From Combretum micranthum (taxonomy: Eukaryota; Streptophyta; Magnoliopsida; Myrtales; Combretaceae): 64,000 nt of DNA. Below the pieces are notes generated by a model. It was not told the DNA's origin. It saw only the letters and a list, made by a program, of their open reading frames with translations, and did not search any database. A program made the translations under genes and the position numbers. The stretch covers positions 558,001 to 622,000 of the forward strand of contig JAMXBD010000644.1 in assembly GCA_024138025.1 (NCBI GenBank), given 5' to 3'. Positions 60,774-64,000 of the stretch are shown here, in pieces; positions within the stretch are counted from its first letter, which is position 1; every line of letters starts with the position of its first letter.

Positions 60774-62389
60774 CTACAGACGGTGAACTTGTTGGATTTG
60801 TTTGGATGATGAATTTGGTGATTCTTGTGGGATCATTTGTGTCTGTGAGAAAGGAACCAGGTTTGGTAGACTGGAGAGAGAAGAGCTAGATGAACTTGAG
60901 CCAATGAGGGCTGACCAATCCCAATTTTGTAATTCATGAGTATCATGCTCCCTTGAATTGCAAAATTGGGAAAGAATGGTAGAATTTACGTGTGGTAGGT
61001 GAGAAGCATTTATAGCCTTTTTGATTTGGTGAGTATTCGATGAAAATACATTTAAGGGCACAAGCATCAAGTTTGCCATGGTTTTGAGGGGGACATGAAT
61101 AAATGCAGTGTAGCCAAAAAGTTTGAAAGAAACTTGGGACACTAGCTGTGAGGTTGGATAAAGACCATGGAGAATTTGTAGTGGTGATTTGAATTTGAGG
61201 AATCGTGAGGGCATTCTATTAATGAGATACGTGGCTGTGAGGACAGCTTCACCTCAAAATTTCTTAGGGACATTGGTTTGAAAAAGTAAAGATTGAGCGA
61301 CTTTGAGAATATGGTGGTTTTTTGGTTCAGTCACACCATTTTGTTGAGGGGTGTTAACGCATAAACTTTGTTGAACAATACCGTGGGACTTGAGGTATAG
61401 ACTGAGATTAGAATTAAAGAAATCTCTAGCATTGTCCGTCTTGAGGATTTGAATATTAGTTATAAACTGGTTTTTAACCATAGCATGGAAGTGCTGGAAA
61501 ATACGATTGGTCTCGATTTTTCTTTCAAATGTCCAGCATAATCGGGTATGATCATCAACTAACAACAAAAACCACCTAGCACCAGCAATGTTAGGGATCC
61601 GAGTTGGCCCCCAAATATCGCCATGAATGAGAGAAAAAGGATGACTTAGTTTGTGGGGCCATGGATAATAAGAGCTTGGAGTATGCTTCGCAAATTGACA
61701 AACTTCACAATGAAATGAATTGGGAATTTTATTAATAAATAAAGATGGATATAGTCATTTCATGTACAAAAAATTAGGATGACCTAATTGAAAGTGCCAC
61801 GTCATGATTGTTCCATCCTTATTTGACTGACCAACTAATTTAAGACTATGAACTGACCAATATTGAGGACTGACTTAATTATTAGAGATGGTGTTGGACG
61901 GATTGTGGATAGACGAGGCGTTCACATCAAGAATATAAAGGCCCATATGAAGCTCAACATTGCCAGTCACCCTTCCCGAGCTCAAGTCTTGAAATCACAA
62001 TATTTGGCATAGAATTTACTTTTACAGTGCAGATCACTACTCAGTTTGCTAACTGAGATCAGGTTACAATCAAGATCAAGCACAAATAACACAGAGTAAA
62101 TAGTAAGAGTGCTTAAGAGATGGATTGTTCCTGTCTTTGCTACTTTGGTGTGTGTACTGTTGGCTATATGTACTGTTTGAGGACCATTACAAGGTGAATA
62201 AGTTTGTGAAAAGAGATCTATCACCTGTCATATGATTTGATGCACCAGAGTCCACCATCCGTGAAGACAGGGGTGTTTGAGCCACAGGGAGTGTGATAGG
62301 ATAAGGCTGTTTTCAGTAGTGGTTGGAGTTATTCCAAGAGATGGGTTTGATATTGATGAGCCCCTGGATGTTCCACTGGATTCAGCCAT
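60774..62389 (-). pseudogene. copia-3 gag remnant, protease and integrase
   Basis: In sense it starts MAESSGTSRGSS at 62389 and runs almost at once into VDSGASNHMTG of the protease, with most of gag missing. NLISVSKLSSDLHCKSKF, a CQFAKH zinc motif, GDIWGPTRIP, LLVDDHTRLCWTF, LKTDNARDFF and QQNGVTEPKN follow (integrase), then RFLKFKSPLQILHGLYP. RT and RNase H are absent. Frameshifts are present. Confidence 0.88.
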
Positions 62390-62447
62390 GGAATTGATTA
62401 AATGATGACTGAGACAAATTAAAAAAATTTAGGGATTTAGAGCATAC

Positions 62448-62459
62448 GCTTTGATACCA
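62448..62459 (-). other. Primer binding site of copia-3
   Basis: TGGTATCAAAGC on the minus strand next to the LTR; tRNA-Met type with one change. Confidence 0.85.
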
Positions 62460-62716
62460 TGAAGCAAAATGATATTTGAAAAAGCTTCTATATATTTTTG
62501 ATAAAAACTGGGTATATATATTATACGAGGAATAGAACTGGTCCATTCCAATAGGGTCTATATTATGGTACAATAAATTACTCCATGTATATAGAGAGAG
62601 AGAGAGCATTATTTTTAGGAAATTAGCCACAATTCTAGGATACTAATTCCTAAAATACAGACCATAAAATCAGTAAATTAATTGCTTCTTCTAATTGACT
62701 AGTTTGATTTCCTACA
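62460..62716 (-). repeat. 5' LTR of copia-3
   Basis: A 257-bp sequence from tgaagcaaaatg to tttcctaca, adjacent to the primer site. It contains a short GA repeat (agagagagagag). The 3' partner is missing. Confidence 0.75.
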
Positions 62717-63807
62717 CTTTGCTCGGCTTCTACTTGGATATTGCTGCTATATTCAATATTAGAGTTAGATAGAGCTCAAATTTAGTTGTTAATATGTTTA
62801 GGAATCAAGAGTGTCTGAGGTCTTCATGTGATTCTGCCGTGACAAAACATTAGGATCAACTTGGTCATCTAGGACAGATTGCTAGAATTTGCTCAATGGG
62901 GGATGAACTGCTGCTGCTTGTTCTGGTTTGCTGCAGAAAATTGCAGCTTGGAAATTCATGTGGACACTCAGACTTGGCTTGTCGGAGACTGGTTGGTGCG
63001 GCAGCTTGGTATAGGTGCAAGTGATAGCTTGGACTTTGTCATTTGGAAAAGAGCTCGAAGTGCTTCTTAACTTGGGGTGATTCCAGTCGACCTTCAAGAG
63101 GGAGCTTGGTTGCTTGCTCTGTTGTTGGAGTCTTGCTGCAGTCCAGTCATCAAATGCAGGGGTTGTTCGTTGCAGTCCAATTGAGTTCCTCTAGCTGCTC
63201 TGCTTGCTTCGAAGTTGCTGGTTATGGTTTGGGACTTGCTGGACAGCTGCAGACTGCAGTCACATGATTTGCACTTATGTTTCAATATGCTACAAGCTGG
63301 TTGGAAAATTCTCTAACCAACTGGGACGGTTTTTGTGTTCTGTTAACAATGCTATCACTATTGCCTTCGAGCAGCTTTTTCATTGCTGCTGTGCATTTTC
63401 CAAAGTTGAATCTGCTACTTTTCACAGCTCCATGCATCACAAATATTGCTTGACCTAGTTTGACAAGGATTTTCAGACATGAAATATAAGTGAATAAGAA
63501 TTGCAGTAGATAACCAAGTTATGTGCCTCTATCTATGTTTTGTTCATGAAATGTTAAACCCATAAGGCACTTAAGCGCACCAAATCAAAGCATAAGATGA
63601 CATGAAATTCATATAACACTACTGTGTAAAAATAATTCAATTAATTCCTGTTTTGATCTCTTTTTCTCAGTTTTCTTATGCGATTGATCCCCAAATATGA
63701 AATTCATCAATTTAAAACCAGATTTCATCTTAAAAGTGCCAATTTATGCATGAAAGTGTGATATAGACTGGAGATAAATATGCAGTTTTAGTTTCACACA
63801 TTTATCA
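62717..63807 (-). mobile_element. Probable 3' LTR of a gypsy element
   Basis: The edge at 63807 (tttatca) adjoins a purine tract. In sense it reads AATTGGGGGAAGT then TGATAAATGTGTG, typical of plant Tat/Athila-like gypsy elements. The other LTR edge is not identified, and copia-3 may lie at or inside it. The stretch 62880-63480 is richer in G and C with repeated cagcttgg and ttgctgcag words. Confidence 0.45.
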
Positions 63808-63820
63808 ACTTCCCCCAATT
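63808..63820 (-). other. Polypurine tract of a gypsy element
   Basis: AATTGGGGGAAGT on the minus strand, preceded in sense by GCTAGAGGACAAGCAATG, a familiar pol-LTR junction pattern in plant gypsy elements. Confidence 0.6.
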
Positions 63821-64000
63821 TTGAACATTGCTTGTCCTCTAGCAAACACAAATTCCGAATTTCAAGCTAAAGATTATTTATACAGCAGCTTTTGAAACAT
63901 GCTTCTTGCATCCTAAAGGACAGGACATTCTTAAGGGCGCTGGGGGTTGGCGTGTGGTGGGGGAGGGAGGGTGGGGGAATTGATAGAACTCGGGTAGCCA
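63821..64000 (-). other. Gypsy 3' internal region, partial
   Basis: Sequence continuing inward from the purine tract, with a G-rich run (63935-63978). Too short to identify a frame. Confidence 0.35.

Larger units (their letters stand above)
60750..62716 (-). mobile_element. copia-3, internally deleted and 3'-truncated
   Basis: A minus-strand copia element with its 5' LTR at 62460-62716. It lacks most of gag and everything after integrase. It differs from copia-1 and copia-2 in LTR and protein sequence, so it is a third lineage or family. Confidence 0.85.

Noticed and set aside
1..64000. CRISPR array, riboswitch, tRNA or rRNA genes
   Set aside because: No spaced identical repeats, no cloverleaf with A/B boxes and no rRNA sequence were recognised; the tandem arrays have no unique spacers.

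Overview
The window looks like nuclear DNA of a flowering plant, probably a eudicot with a large, repeat-rich genome. It is AT-rich and carries Ty3/gypsy, Ty1/copia, LINE and Mutator-like (MULE) sequences plus one ordinary GT-AG spliced gene. I cannot name the species.

Positions 1-45764 are almost wholly nested repeats. A decayed MULE transposase gene (minus strand) lies in three collinear pieces at 24738-25200, 15996-16416 and 5154-6444. The gaps are filled by long TG...CA-bounded sequences that I read as solo LTRs of four related gypsy-like families: A (about 3.5-4.8 kb), B (about 2.5 kb), C (4.7 kb) and D (3.5 kb). The nesting is A1[B1[D1]], A2[A3] and A4[D2, B2[A5, C]]. Five of these (B1, D2, A4, B2, C) have perfect 5-bp target duplications, which fixes their borders. 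At the left edge, A0 interrupts a B-type LTR that is followed by a tRNA-Met primer site and a broken gypsy gag; this is the evidence that the family is retroviral-like.

The long LTRs have TATA boxes and predicted introns. A and D copies share a small splice-bounded exon. It ends a short acidic reading frame (typically ...LPxDYYD-stop), usually has an in-frame ATG a few codons later, and then a GTGAGT donor. Between D1 and D2 the differences in these exons are nearly all synonymous. B and C copies carry a related acidic exon at the same place. This embedded, spliced coding leader is the most unusual signal here.

Positions 45765-53670 hold one host gene (five confirmed exons from 47713 to 52206, possibly a sixth at 53355-53561). 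It encodes a small two-membrane-segment protein I cannot name. Intron 4 contains gypsy debris.

Positions 53700-64000 are a second nest. A LINE is split by a copia element (54082-58916) with a perfect GAATC target duplication. The LINE then ends at a 5'-truncated copia fragment (59743-60716), next to a gag-less copia on the minus strand (to 62716) and the 3' end of a gypsy element whose PPT and LTR edge lie near 63807.
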